From assembly GCA_900142905.1 (NCBI GenBank), contig FSRV01000001.1, positions 2,480,001 through 2,544,000 of the forward strand: a stretch of 64,000 nucleotides of DNA, read 5' to 3'. A program made the translations under genes and the position numbers. Below the pieces are notes generated by a model. The model worked only from the letters and a program-made list of their open reading frames with translations, ran no database searches and was not told the DNA's origin. The DNA is from Burkholderia sp. GAS332. Its GTDB lineage: Bacteria > Pseudomonadota > Gammaproteobacteria > Burkholderiales > Burkholderiaceae. Each line of letters opens with the position of its first letter. Within the stretch, counting starts at the first letter, position 1. Positions 1 to 8,684 of this stretch are shown here, one piece after another.

Positions 1-424
1 CCGCGCTGGAATCATCCGTTACGTCGTGCTCGCCCGGGACGGTACGCAGTTCCGGGACCGGTAATTCGAACCGGAGTTGGGATGCGAGGTCGAACTCCTG
101 AGCTTTCGAGAGGCGGGTGATATCGCCCGTATGAATGGCCAGAGCAGGCTTCGTGGGCATGCTCTTCACGAGATCGATGGTCTGCTTGAGTGCTCCCGAC
201 ACATCGGGGTTAGCTTCATTGTTGAACCCGATGTGTGTGTCGTTGATCTGCATGAACAACGGTTTGCCTATGTCCACGGACTGTCCCTTCTTTTCCTGCG
301 CTATGACCAGGTCGATGGGCGTGAGCACGCCGCCGGAAAGCGTGAACAGCGTTCCGAATCCGCCATCGGCCATGCACCTTAAGGCGCTGCGACGTGACGG
401 ATTGGATTGGTTCTGTGACGACAT
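1..424 (-). CDS. Tat-exported metallophosphoesterase, 3' part beyond left edge
   Basis: Only the first ~141 codons are in the window; the frame stays open to base 1. The N-terminus has a twin-arginine signal (SRRSALR, then a hydrophobic stretch ending near LVIAQ). Next come the calcineurin-like metal-binding motifs QINDTHIGFN and HTGDITRLS, and then VPGEHDVTD. The protein aligns along its whole visible length with the complete metallophosphoesterase at 15568-16512, so it is a paralogue. The ATG at 424 is preceded by GCGAGGATCTG, an acceptable ribosome site. An ECF-type promoter motif (496-524) lies directly upstream. Export to the periplasm is inferred from the Tat motif; the substrate is unknown. 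Confidence 0.85.
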   Translation of the reverse strand, partial: MSSQNQSNPSRRSALRCMADGGFGTLFTLSGGVLTPIDLVIAQEKKGQSVDIGKPLFMQINDTHIGFNNEANPDVSGALKQTIDLVKSMPTKPALAIHTGDITRLSKAQEFDLASQLRFELPVPELRTVPGEHDVTDDSSA

Positions 425-834
425 CAGATCCTCGCAAGCGAATCAGCAAGCTGAGCGGCCGGACCACGGAGGAAGAAAACGGCGCCTTCAGCAGGGAGTA
501 CCTGCCCGATTGGAGATTTATTCCCACTACCTGAGCTCGCCAGGCTTGCGAGGTCGCAGAATGTCTGCGGGCTTCCCGGTGTCGGAAGACCGTAGCCGGG
601 TGTTTGATTGGCTACAAGCCGCCAATGCAAAAAGCTGACGAGGCCACAATAGAAGAGGAACTGGTCTGAAAAATGGGGATATCCGCGGCGTAGCAGCGTG
701 GGGCGGCCTGACGGCGTGAACGATGGGCACCATCAGTGCAGGAACTCGCCCTCTACGTATCGAACGGACTCCGAATCGACACGATGTAGCAAGGTAGTTA
801 AGAATGTGCGCATCGAGACGCCAGGGGAGGAGAA
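425..834. other. Intergenic stretch
   Basis: Apart from the minus-strand promoter motif at 496-524, I see no gene here. Short open frames on both strands resemble nothing I recognise. Confidence 0.5.
496..524 (-). promoter_or_regulatory. ECF-type promoter motif (GGAATAA-N16-GTACTC)
   Basis: On the minus strand GGAATAA (518-524) and GTACTC (496-501) are exactly 16 bases apart. This is the spacing shared by the whole motif family in 1-18.3 kb. Transcription would start near 488, about 65 bases before the metallophosphoesterase ATG at 424. Confidence 0.7.
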
Positions 835-1735
835 GTTGTCACACATTCCCTATCCTCAATGGTTGCGGCCGGCGGATGTGCGATCGGTCCGGCTGACCAC
901 GGGACTGGTGGTGTTCACCTACGTGGGCACGTACTTCCAGAATCACTCGCTGGGGAATATCTCGCTCGCATGGATGGAGCGTGATCTGCTTGTGCAGAAA
1001 TCCATCTGACAGGGATGGCTTGGAACGGCCGTGCTGTACTGCGCGCTGGTGACGCATTTCTTCTTTGGTCTGTGGGCTCTGTGCGAACGACGCTCATTGC
1101 ACTGGACTCGAGGTGAAATGGCGCAACTCGTTCTGGCTTTGTGCATACCGCCGCTGCTAGCCAACCATCGCGTGAATACGCGGGTTGCCTTTGCCGAGTT
1201 CGGCCTGAACGAGGGTTACTCGCAGTTGCTGTAGTCGTTCTGGATCTATTCACCGTTCGTCGGCCGTGTGCAACTGATGCTGTTGGTCGTCACCATGGCT
1301 GCATGGGTGTTACGGCATCTGGTTCTGGTTGCGATTTAAACCTTGGTACGGAGCGTGGCGGAGTGTGCTGCTGAGCGCAGCGGTCTGCCTGGCTTCTTGC
1401 AGGGCGGACGGGAAGTGAGAGCGCTGGCGCAAGATCCTGTCTGGCGCACCGCGGCGACCCAGCGGACGGATATCGGAACGGGATTGCAAAATCATTGGCT
1501 CGCCGAGCTGCGCAACGAGCGGTGCGCTGCTGCTGGTGCTCGCCGCACGGCTGGTCTGCGCGACGCGGGAGCGCCGGATCGGACGGCCCTGCGTCCGGTA
1601 TCCGGGCGAGCGAAAAGTATTCGCGCGGCTTGGGTTTTCGGTGCTTGAGGCCAGCCGCATGGTCGGCGTGCCGCTTGCCAGCAGCTGCGGTGGACGCACC
1701 CGATGCACGTTGTGTCGGGTACGACTCGGAGCCGC
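835..1735 (+). pseudogene. Wrecked adenylate cyclase with membrane and 2Fe-2S domains
   Basis: Read across frames, this stretch gives a multi-helix membrane domain: RLTTGLVVFTYVGTYFQNHS, then LYCALVTHFFFGLWALCERR and CIPPLLANHRVNTRVA. A ferredoxin-like segment follows (FSVLEASRMVGVPLASSCGG, then RTRCTLCRVR) with a plant-type 2Fe-2S cysteine pattern. This order is known from a class of proteobacterial adenylate/guanylate cyclases whose C-terminal catalytic domain follows the ferredoxin. Here there are in-frame stops (TGA near 1007, TAG near 1232 and TAA near 1338), frame changes, and no catalytic domain. The gene is cut off where an IS5 transposase tail begins. The family assignment is from recognition; the inactivation is visible in the sequence. 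Confidence 0.75.
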
Positions 1736-1974
1736 ATCGTCAGAGGCTTCGCGAGCGCGGCATCAAACCGGTGATTGCCAGGCGCCGCATAGAACACGGC
1801 AGCGGACGGGGCAAATTCCGCTGGGTGGTTGAGAGTACTCACGCATGGCTCCACAACTTTCGTCGTCTTCGCATTCGCTTTGAGCGTCGGGCTGATATTC
1901 ACGAAGCATTCCTCAAACTCGGTTGCTCGCTCGTCTGCTGGAACATCTTCAGACGCACGGAGCAGTCTTTTTGA
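1717..1974 (+). mobile_element. IS5-family transposase C-terminal remnant
   Basis: Starting at GYDSEPHRQRLRERGIKPVI and continuing through FRWVVESTHAWLHNFRRLRI to the stop, this is the C-terminal third of an IS5-family DDE transposase, including the conserved catalytic-Glu region (WVVESTHAWL). The N-terminal part and both inverted repeats are missing. It is joined to the ferredoxin part of the cyclase pseudogene at about 1715, so insertion followed by deletion probably truncated that gene. Confidence 0.8.
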
Positions 1975-2205
1975 AATGGTCTCTTGGGGACTTGCCTTAT
2001 GCTGCAAGCGCGTCGGTGTTGCAGGCTTTCGCGCTATGGCCCAGGTTCCAGGGCAGGCGAAGATGGCACGGCGACGCGGTTGCAATGCAGCAAGCCATTC
2101 GGCGCGGGAGCACCGATGCGTCGGCAAGATCCGTCTCGTCGCCGCCACCTGCGGATGCTAAAGTCCTTGCAGCCGCCGGCTTTCAACGAAAAGAAAGGGA
2201 CCGTC

Positions 2206-2709
2206 ATGCCAAACAGAACCTCCTTGCTCCAGCGCGCGGCAGCCGCCGCTGCTTTCTTTGTGCTGATCGCGAACCATGTGGCCCGCGCCGAAGATAGCGT
2301 CGCGCTGGTTCATCCGGCCGCTCGCGATATTGCCCAGGAAGAGCGCAACCGCGCGCTAGTCGTGAACTTCTACGATGCGGTGTTCAACCGGCACGATCTC
2401 AGCACTGCTAGCATCGTGCTCGCACCGAATTACATTCAGCACAATCCGCATGTGCGCACCGGGTCCGCGCCGTTCATCAGCTTCTTTACCGAATACTTCA
2501 AGCATGCCCCCGATGCCCGTTCGGCCATCGTGCGCAGTGCGACCGACGGCGATCTCGTCTTTCTGCATGTTCACTCGACCAGCAACCCGCAAGACCGCGG
2601 CAACGCCATCGTAGATATCTTCCGCGTCGAGCACGGCAAGATCGCCGAGCACTGGGATGTGATTCAACCCGTGCCCGAGCAGTCGGCCAACGACAACACG
2701 ATGTTCTAG
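2206..2709 (+). CDS. Secreted SnoaL/NTF2-like protein
   Basis: 167 residues. The N-terminus is a Sec-type signal peptide (basic start, hydrophobic core AAAAAFFVLIANHVARA) ending near residue 28. The mature part has the SnoaL-like pattern: a helix with VVNFYDAVFNRHDL, then YIQHNPHVRTG and a C-terminal IVDIFRVEHGKIAEHWDVIQ. Such NTF2-fold proteins are small cone-shaped barrels; many are enzymes or ligand binders, and nothing here fixes the role. The ATG at 2206 follows GAAAAGAAAGGGACCGTC, a plausible but distant ribosome site. A strong hairpin lies 17 bases after the stop. No ECF motif was found upstream. Confidence 0.8.
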   Translation: MPNRTSLLQRAAAAAAFFVLIANHVARAEDSVALVHPAARDIAQEERNRALVVNFYDAVFNRHDLSTASIVLAPNYIQHNPHVRTGSAPFISFFTEYFKHAPDARSAIVRSATDGDLVFLHVHSTSNPQDRGNAIVDIFRVEHGKIAEHWDVIQPVPEQSANDNTMF

Positions 2710-2726
2710 TCGATCCGGCGAAACAC

Positions 2727-2762
2727 GCTGTCTGGCGCGGGTCTCTCCTCGCGCCAGACAGC
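2727..2762 (+). terminator. 13-bp perfect hairpin after the SnoaL-like gene
   Basis: GCTGTCTGGCGCG (2727-2739) and its exact reverse complement (2750-2762) flank a 10-base loop. No long T run follows, so it may act as an intrinsic-like terminator or as a 3'-end stabiliser. Confidence 0.6.
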
Positions 2763-3870
2763 GCGCCGCGGTTTAGTCGAGGCTGCCGAACACCGCTGTC
2801 AATCGAACTAAAGATGCAACCCCCTTCGGTGGCCGAAAGCCACACCAATCAACGAACGACCCCGCCGAGGGTTGCAAGTTTCCGTCAACTTGTTGATGTT
2901 CGTTAATTATGCTAGTCATGTCGGGAGTGGATAAAAAGCGGGGGAGGGCGCTTTCTGTTTTGAGCGAACTCCGGCGATCGGAAGTGCCGGAACCGCTTGG
3001 CGAAGCAAGTCTCCAGTCTCCCGTCGAGCAGTTCGACCCGTGTTTGCAACAAGTAATGGGCGCCCTTCATTGACCACCTCATTTGTTGACGTTTTTTGAG
3101 CCGGCGATTTATCAAACGATTCATGACCGATTTGGCCGACGCCGCCGATACTCGACGGCGCGGCCATGCGAGCCCGTTGATAGTCGATTAGGTGGTAGCG
3201 ATTATTCGCGAGGAAGGTCACCAATCGAGCGGCTGCGCTAGACGCAGTACCTGCGCATAGATTATAGAATTTTGGCATAGATCCGATTTCAAGATTCAGC
3301 GAAGCGATGAGCGTGCGTAGGATCTCGATTGCCACGTCACCCCGGCCACGCCCTAGCTTGTCGCGCACGCGATTCACTGGTCGCTCGCAGCGCTGCATCA
3401 CCGTGGGTCCGCAACCGCACGCCGGGTGAGCAGGACAGGGAGGCTGAGTCCGGCCCAGAGGCGGATCCATTCGGCGAGCGGAAGAGTCCAAATGGTTACG
3501 CCGCTCATAGACCTTACGTATAGCCAGCGCAAAATTCGGGCCGGCGGAGCCATACAGAAGGACCGTGCAGCGCGCGGCGAGATTCAGCGACCAGATGCCG
3601 AGCGCGTTATTCTCCAGATGGAGGGAAAGATAGGTCAGCGGCACTCCACCCGACGCCAGTTGCAAATGACGCAGAATTGATTGTACTTCGGTTCCCCTTG
3701 ATCTCACTGTTGCACTTGAAGCGACGCACCTTCATTCCCGCCATTCGACCGTCTGTCCAACAGGAAGCCGCATCCGGACCGGTTCGGATCTGATCAGGAA
3801 ACTCGCAAAAACTCGGGCAAGTTGCACAGGCGCGCCCGAAATCGCGGCATGCCGCCACGTTCGAGGCTCG
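2763..3870. other. 1.1 kb without a recognisable gene
   Basis: The longest open frame (2916-3707, minus) has no recognisable motif, no ribosome site and an arginine/proline-rich composition typical of chance frames in G+C-rich DNA. I see no repeat or IS end. It may be old decayed sequence. Confidence 0.4.
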
Positions 3871-3899
3871 GGAATAAAGCGGATGCTGGCGTGGTTAGC
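3871..3899 (+). promoter_or_regulatory. ECF-type promoter motif (GGAATAA-N16-GTTAGC)
   Basis: GGAATAA at 3871-3877 and GTTAGC at 3894-3899 with the family's 16-base spacer. Predicted start near 3906, about 85 bases before the small gene at 3990. Confidence 0.65.
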
Positions 3900-3989
3900 T
3901 CAGTGTACGCAGCACGATCGACAGATCGCAGCGTTCCGCTACCGACAGCTGATCGTCGTGAGCTGCGGCAGAAATGGAAGGAGGCGAAC

Positions 3990-4238
3990 ATGAACATCGC
4001 CGAGAAGTCTCTGCGGTTCCTGGTAGAAAAATGGCTTGCGCCGACTCCGACGACGCGGCTCCGCGTAATCCAATTCGGCCGTACCGGTTGCGAGAGGAGA
4101 CGCTATGTGCGCGTCGAGGCCTTGACCCCAAGCGGTTCGCATGCGATTTTCTTCTTTCGGCACGATGACGGCTGCTGGTGTGTATTCCCGCCTGCGATTG
4201 CACGGCCGGCATTGACGGGTCGTCGGTCTGCAGCGTAG
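3990..4238 (+). CDS. Small hypothetical protein (82 aa) behind an ECF-type motif
   Basis: I do not recognise this family. The ATG at 3990 has an excellent ribosome site (AAGGAGGCGAAC), which is why the longer upstream frame is not used. There is no signal peptide or membrane segment. The middle is rich in aromatic residues and ends in FFFRHDDGCWCVFPP, which holds two cysteines in a CWC motif. The promoter motif at 3871-3899 places it in the putative sigma regulon and, with the ribosome site, argues that it is a real gene. Most of its neighbours to the right are relics. Confidence 0.6.
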   Translation: MNIAEKSLRFLVEKWLAPTPTTRLRVIQFGRTGCERRRYVRVEALTPSGSHAIFFFRHDDGCWCVFPPAIARPALTGRRSAA

Positions 4239-4379
4239 AGGAGCGCCATACGGGTAAAAGGAGCATCAAATAAAAACGGAAACCACCGCTTTCCTGAGCA
4301 ACCAGGAAATCTCTGGCGGTGCCCCCATGCGCCCGTCGCAGCAGGGCAGAGCCGGTCTTTTACAACTGGGGGGCCGTGC

Positions 4380-4533
4380 CTACCGTGGTTACGCCGGCGT
4401 GCGGCCGGCGCACTCGCTTCGTTCGTCGAAACGCGATGCGTCACCAATTGCAGCGGCGTGCAGGCGACAAAAATTGTAGCCGCGAGAAGGGCGACACCAG
4501 CAGCCCACGCACGCGTAGCGAAGGATATCTTGA
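4380..4533 (-). pseudogene. YceI-like lipoprotein relic (N-terminal piece)
   Basis: The minus-strand frame reads AAGVALLAATIFVACTPLQL, then VTHRVS. This matches the lipoprotein signal and first mature residues of the intact YceI-like protein at 12780-13520 (LAIAASCTPLQVVTHTVS). The similarity stops after about 50 residues and no in-frame start remains. It lies just downstream of the metallophosphoesterase relic on the same strand, so the two probably formed part of a duplicated regulon block. Confidence 0.6.
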
Positions 4534-4639
4534 CAGGTCATCCTGCTTCTCTCAAAGACGTTTGGCTAACACGCGTGAATGGCATTGCGCCGAGACGCCG
4601 TGATCCTGAAAAGCATTCTGAGTAAGATTGACGGCCTTA

Positions 4640-4875
4640 AAGAGGGACATGGTGCTCGCCCGGCACGCCGTGCACGCCAGGCGAGCACCGTTGATGATTT
4701 GCACAGCGACATCGAAATCGCCGGGCTTCGAAGGGCGACTAATATCACCGGCTTGGGTCATGAACGCCTCTCGCTCCGGCATTGCCTGGATCTTTCTGAC
4801 AGCCTCCTTCGGCGTACCGGCGGGGTCAGGACTCGGTTCCCTGTTGAAGCGCGCGTGACTGTCGCTGCTCTGCAC
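4640..4875 (-). pseudogene. Metallophosphoesterase relic (third copy)
   Basis: On the minus strand VQSSDSHARFNREPSPDPAG followed by TQAGDISRPSKPGDFDVA aligns residue by residue with the intact enzyme at 15568 (LQISDSHIGFNKEANPDVAG and HTGDITHLSKPAEFDLA). The metal-binding DSH and GD motifs survive partly; the first His of HTGD has become Gln. A frameshift follows, after which VHGVPGEHHV (versus LHTVPGEHDV) continues in another frame. The Tat signal and the C-terminal two thirds are gone. A degenerate copy of the ECF motif remains upstream at 5167-5195. Confidence 0.75.
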
Positions 4876-5166
4876 GAAACTGAGAGCGGTGCATCGATTT
4901 CCGCTGTCGGAGCTGCGGTGCCGATCATCAGCAAGCTCTGTGCGCCGACGTTCGGTGGCGAGCATGCCCGCGTCGTCCCGTGCCGTGCAGGTGATGGCGG
5001 TGCGTAGGCGTGGGCCGTGTTCTTCAAACGCTTCGGCTTGCGGTCCTGCCGCCGCAGTGCCGCAGGTTCGGTCGGCGTTCGTCATGCGTCCCTCGATGTT
5101 TTGTCTGGCGGCACTGCGATCGCGGTAAGAATCACTGGGTACTTCAACTCACGGTAGATCTAACCG

Positions 5167-5195
5167 TAGGACCATCGCCAGAGCGGTGTTATTCG
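5167..5195 (-). promoter_or_regulatory. Degenerate ECF-type motif (CGAATAA-N16-GTCCTA)
   Basis: The minus strand has CGAATAA (5189-5195) and GTCCTA (5167-5172) at the standard 16-base spacing, with one base lost from the -35 element. It points toward the metallophosphoesterase relic and is back to back with the plus-strand motif at 5221. Confidence 0.5.
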
Positions 5196-5220
5196 CATCC
5201 ACTTTCTTCAGTTCGAAGCT

Positions 5221-5249
5221 GGAATAAATTTCGAGCGACTTCGGTATAG
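5221..5249 (+). promoter_or_regulatory. ECF-type promoter motif (GGAATAA-N16-GTATAG)
   Basis: GGAATAA (5221-5227) and GTATAG (5244-5249) at 16-base spacing, about 100 bases before the sigma-factor relic. It mirrors the motif in front of the intact sigma gene at 18329. Confidence 0.65.
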
Positions 5250-5356
5250 GCTAGGAGCGCATGCCAGCGATCGAGCAGACGGTCCGCCTGAAAATTCGCG
5301 GTGCATGAACGAAATGCGCCGATCCGGCGCGAGGTTGGAGACAGGAGGGCACCGCG

Positions 5357-6232
5357 ATGCTCGAGAGCAGGTCCACCCGCAAAGAGAGCCCAGCAGCCCC
5401 GTCGCATATCGAGGCAGCATCCGACCTCGCGCGCCGGCGGACGCGGAGCGTCAGGGATGCCGAAGATGTGGTCCAGGAGGCCTATCTGCGTGCAGTCCGT
5501 TCCTTCGACGGCTTCCATCGCGACAATGCGCGTGGATGGGCGCTCGCGATTAGGCGCAACGCCTGGTTCACCGGATGGCAACGACGGCGCCAGATGGCCG
5601 ACGGCGCCCCCTGCGACGACGCCCTGCACGGTGAACAGCGGCTTCATGGGTGGCCAGATGATACAGGCAGCGACCCGCAGAACTTTTCCGTGCGTCGTGA
5701 CGGCATTCACTTGCCTCGCCAAATGCCCGGCGCCCAGTCCGTCGAACATCGGGAGTCCGTCGTACTGCTCGATCTCGAGGGTATGAGCGACCGCGAAAAC
5801 GCGACTGTCATTGACGCCGGTCGGCCCGATCAACTCGCGGCTCTCGCGGGATCGGGCGCTGGTTTTTGTAGCTGTCCGAGTAGTACAGGCGGCATCGCCG
5901 CACAGACCAGGCGAAGAATTCTCCGACCGTTCGGTCGTCTCGGGCAGAGCATATCCGGCGCTTCAATCCGCTCCATCAGAATCCGTCCGGGGCGAGAACG
6001 AATCTTCCTTCTCGCTCGCAGCACTCGGCAACCAGATCAATCCGCACGCCACCCAGAGCGGTTACATCGACGACCTTCAGCTCATGATGTGGATGACACA
6101 CCTAGTCGCCCTCCTACTCGTCATTCGGGCACCGCTACGAAGTACGGTCGGCGAAGCGGTGCAGGCGGTAACGGATTGATTCACCCTATAGAACTCGGGG
6201 TCGGGGCAATCATTGGGAATTACCATGTCTGA
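5357..6232 (+). pseudogene. Degenerate ECF sigma factor (second copy)
   Basis: The frame stays open for 291 codons, but only residues ~30-165 resemble a sigma factor. DAEDVVQEAYLRAVRSFDGF followed by RDNARGWALAIRRNAW matches region 2 of the intact sigma at 18329 (DAQDVVQEAYLRAFRFFGGF, RGDDARAWLLSIVRNSF). SVEHRESVVLLDLEGMSDRE matches the start of region 4. The recognition-helix segment (GTVMSRLGRGRQ in the intact protein) is missing and the text jumps straight to DQLAALAGS. The linker is unrelated and the C-terminal 120 residues look like noise. It cannot bind DNA as a normal sigma4, so I call it a relic. A tail-less regulator is a remote alternative. Confidence 0.7.
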
Positions 6233-6693
6233 ACAAGTAGGCATCCAATCCTGTGCGGCAGGGCATCGTACTGTTTTGCTTGAACGACGCAAAGCCGACC
6301 TTCTGATGGTCAACTGGAGCGGTGCATGCCGGGGCCACTATAGGCAGCACGTCCGGCGGCTCGGGATAGCAAGCACCGCCGGCCCGTGTGCATTTAGCGC
6401 GACAGCGATACGCAAAGGCGACTCCGTATTCAAGCCAAACACACATCCACGACCATTTAATACTGGTGACATGATTCCGCAAAGCGAAGAGCCTGAACAC
6501 GTCAGTATCTATCGCGGCCCGCTAATGCCAGACGAAACTTCAATAACATAGTTAGACGGGCTCCGCAAAGCCGATGAACAGCGTTCTGACGGGAGCCACG
6601 TCGGATTCGCCGCAACATGTAAGTCATTCGAAACCCAAGTTGTTCGTCGCGCCGATGCGCTCCTTGTCCAGTAATCGTGCATGCCTGAGGTCG
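6233..6693. other. Stretch without a recognisable gene
   Basis: An open frame at 6225-6551 lacks a ribosome site and known motifs. No repeat or IS end was noticed. Confidence 0.35.
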
Positions 6694-6906
6694 ATGATGA
6701 AATCGCTGCTGAGTCACCATGAGATCGCCATTCTGTTTCTACTGCTCGATGCGCCCAACCAGGTCGCACTTGGTGATCCAGATGCGATTGCTCTTCAAGA
6801 AGCGAGGCTCGTCGAAATTGTGCCTACGGCCTTCGACGATGGCAGATTTCGGGTAACGCCAGCTGGGGCGGAGCTACTTCGTCGTCTTCGTATGAGAGCG
6901 GATTGA
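6694..6906 (+). CDS. Small hypothetical protein (70 aa), possibly winged-helix-like
   Basis: From ATG 6694 the product begins MMKSLLSHHEIAILFLLLDA and ends RVTPAGAELLRRLRMRAD. The HEIAILFLLLDAP...DAIALQEARLVE...GRFRVTPAGAELL order looks like a short winged-helix fold (recognition-type helix followed by a wing and a T-x-x-G-x-x-L-L end, as in PadR/MarR-like proteins), but this is only an impression. Amino-acid use is less arginine-biased than in neighbouring chance frames, which supports coding. There is no clear ribosome site. Confidence 0.4.
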   Translation: MMKSLLSHHEIAILFLLLDAPNQVALGDPDAIALQEARLVEIVPTAFDDGRFRVTPAGAELLRRLRMRAD

Positions 6907-7749
6907 AGTACAAATTGGTTCGAGCCGCAATCGGCGACTGCGCACGGGCCGTAACCACCGATCGTCGCGGTGATAGCGAGTGCTATTTCCCAGCGAGAGG
7001 GCGTGCGTCGCTACCGGCCCCGGCGTCCTTACGGGCTTTGCGCACCGTCGTTTATTGCATTGAAAACGGGTGGCCACCGATTTCGGCGCCCTCGAGTTGC
7101 TAATCGGGAATAAAACAGACTTTGTCGTGGTTTAACCGGTACACGCCGGACGCTCGACGAGGATCATGGAGATCCATGCAACGTGCGATGGGACATTCAA
7201 AAAGGGAAACGCGCCGTATTGTATTGTGGAGTGCTAGGTAAACTGTGAATTGCTGCATGATCAGGCGGGCAAGCTCGCGGACCTGGTTGGTGTGTTCATG
7301 CTCGATGACGTGAGGGCACAGGTCTCGACTAAACGGCCAGGTGCCGCGCATGGGGGGACCTTTGCCGTGCAGGAGGCCAGGATGGTCCGCACTACCGCGC
7401 GCATGATGGTCGAGCATACAGATGCGGGCCGCGATTTGCAGTGGAAGCGGTATTAGCCACGGGAACGTAATGAACTATTGTTGAACCAATTCGACAATGA
7501 CTCGCTAGCTGATACCGGGCAGCCCGTCAAATGTTTTAGTATGTAGTGTCAAGATGGCATTGTTATGCACGGACGCCCCTCCTTGCCAGGCTTTCATGTT
7601 GCGACGTTTCGAAGGCCGTGATTGCAGCCATGCATCATGGATTTCAGTGCCCGGAGCAATCTGTCAGGGTACTTGGGTTGGTCTTGTGCATTGTTGTGGC
7701 TTCCTTTTGGAACTGGCTTTATAAACACCGGCCCAGCAGGATGACCAAG
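6907..7749. other. 840 bases with an orphan ECF-type motif, no secure gene
   Basis: The only confident element is the promoter motif at 7107-7135. Downstream a frame at 7250-7456 ends in RTTARMMVEHTDAGRDLQ, faintly like the MVxDHTKAN motif of DUF4142 proteins. It starts without a ribosome site, so it may be a relic. A 23-codon frame at about 7170 is also possible. Confidence 0.35.
7107..7135 (+). promoter_or_regulatory. ECF-type promoter motif (GGAATAA-N16-GTTTAA)
   Basis: GGAATAA (7107-7113) and GTTTAA (7130-7135), 16 bases apart. It is one of the better matches, but no convincing gene follows within 400 bases. It may serve a small RNA, a very short peptide, or a decayed gene. Confidence 0.55.
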
Positions 7750-8140
7750 AGGGCGAGATGGGGCAAAGGCGGTGTAGCGTTCATGGCATTGGTCCCAACA
7801 AGTAAGAACACGCTTGAACTTGTTGAGCCATGCGAACAGACGCTCGATCTTCATTGGCGCCGGTATCGACGCAGCGCGCGACCATCCTGCAGTGGTTCCA
7901 GCGGTGCGGGGAGATCTGTTCGACGCCTCCCTGCGCAAGCTTTTCATCGAGTGGATCACTGTCATCGGCAAGATCCCCAATAATTCGTCCGGGTTCTCCC
8001 GGCGTGGCGTTGTCATCGAGCGTAGCTTTGGCAAGGGTGACTTCATGTGGGCTGACAGAAGACGTGTTCGCGGCGAGTGAAAGACCATGAGCATCTGAAA
8101 AAACCATGAGCTTCGTACTCTTGCTCTTCTGCAAGTTTTT
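7750..8140 (-). mobile_element. IS5-family transposase remnant, frameshifted
   Basis: In one minus-strand frame (about 8131-7892) I read KSTKLMVFSDAHGLSLAANT, then PGRIIGDLADDSDPLDEKLA and GVEQISPHR. This is the typical central part of an IS5-family transposase (second catalytic Asp region). A different frame continues with IERLFAWLNKFKRVLTCWDQ (about 7848-7759), the C-terminal Glu-containing region. A frameshift therefore separates them, and the N-terminus is missing. It is distinct from the IS5 remnant at 1717. Confidence 0.75.
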
Positions 8141-8236
8141 CTCGTCGTGCCATGCCAGACAAGCTAACACGGCACACGAGAAGTTGACACGGGGCGTTTA
8201 TGAAACCACTTCTAGCGTAGCACGGTGACGTGTGGC

Positions 8237-8617
8237 TCAGGAGCCGAAAAAAATATCGCAGAAGCTGACAGGTCTGACGCAGGTAGACGGAACTGCGGGA
8301 GCCGTCTTTTGTTTGATGTGGCCGGCATCACTCGTGCCTTTCGTTTCGGTGCCCATGCCACTGTCGCTGTTTTGTCGCTGGGATGTGGCGGCTTGCTGTT
8401 CAGCGTTCTGGGCGGCTACCTTCGCCTCCGCGGCCTGGATATCGGTAGGATAGGTCGCGTCATCGTTGGCCGACGGATTGTATCCAGCCTGTTGGAGCCT
8501 GATGAGGTCGGCGCGTACCTGCGCTCTGGTGAGCGGGACGGACGCGGACTGCGCAAAAGTCGATGTGGAGCTGACGACCGCACTGAGCGTCAGTGCCAGC
8601 AGGGCGAGCTTTTTCAT
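8237..8617 (-). CDS. Secreted DUF4148 protein with CVxPVSxC C-terminal tail
   Basis: 126 residues from ATG 8617 (ribosome site AAGGAGTCAAGATC). It has a Sec signal peptide (MKKLALLALTLSAVVSSTST, cleavage after FAQ), then the DUF4148 core LTRAQVRADLIRLQQAGYNP...YPTDIQAAEAKVAAQ. The extra C-terminal extension is shared with the neighbour at 8685: SDSGMG, TSDAGHIK, and the terminal CVRPVSFCDIFFGS. The tail has two cysteines four residues apart and ends exactly in Gly-Ser. DUF4148 proteins are small periplasmic proteins of Burkholderiaceae without a known function. It lies 67 bases downstream of its paralogue on the same strand, so the pair probably arose by tandem duplication and is cotranscribed from the ECF-type motif at 9268. 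Confidence 0.85.
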   Translation of the reverse strand: MKKLALLALTLSAVVSSTSTFAQSASVPLTRAQVRADLIRLQQAGYNPSANDDATYPTDIQAAEAKVAAQNAEQQAATSQRQNSDSGMGTETKGTSDAGHIKQKTAPAVPSTCVRPVSFCDIFFGS

Positions 8618-8684
8618 GATCTTGACTCCTTCCAACAAGGGACCCGCTTTGCCGGGGAACTACTGAAGGACTTTGACGTGTGGC

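Noticed and set aside
2916..3707. 263-codon open frame on the minus strand in an otherwise empty region
   Set aside because: No ribosome site, no recognisable motif and chance-like composition; left as unassigned sequence.
6225..6551. Possible 109-residue gene
   Set aside because: No ribosome site, no family resemblance and irregular composition.
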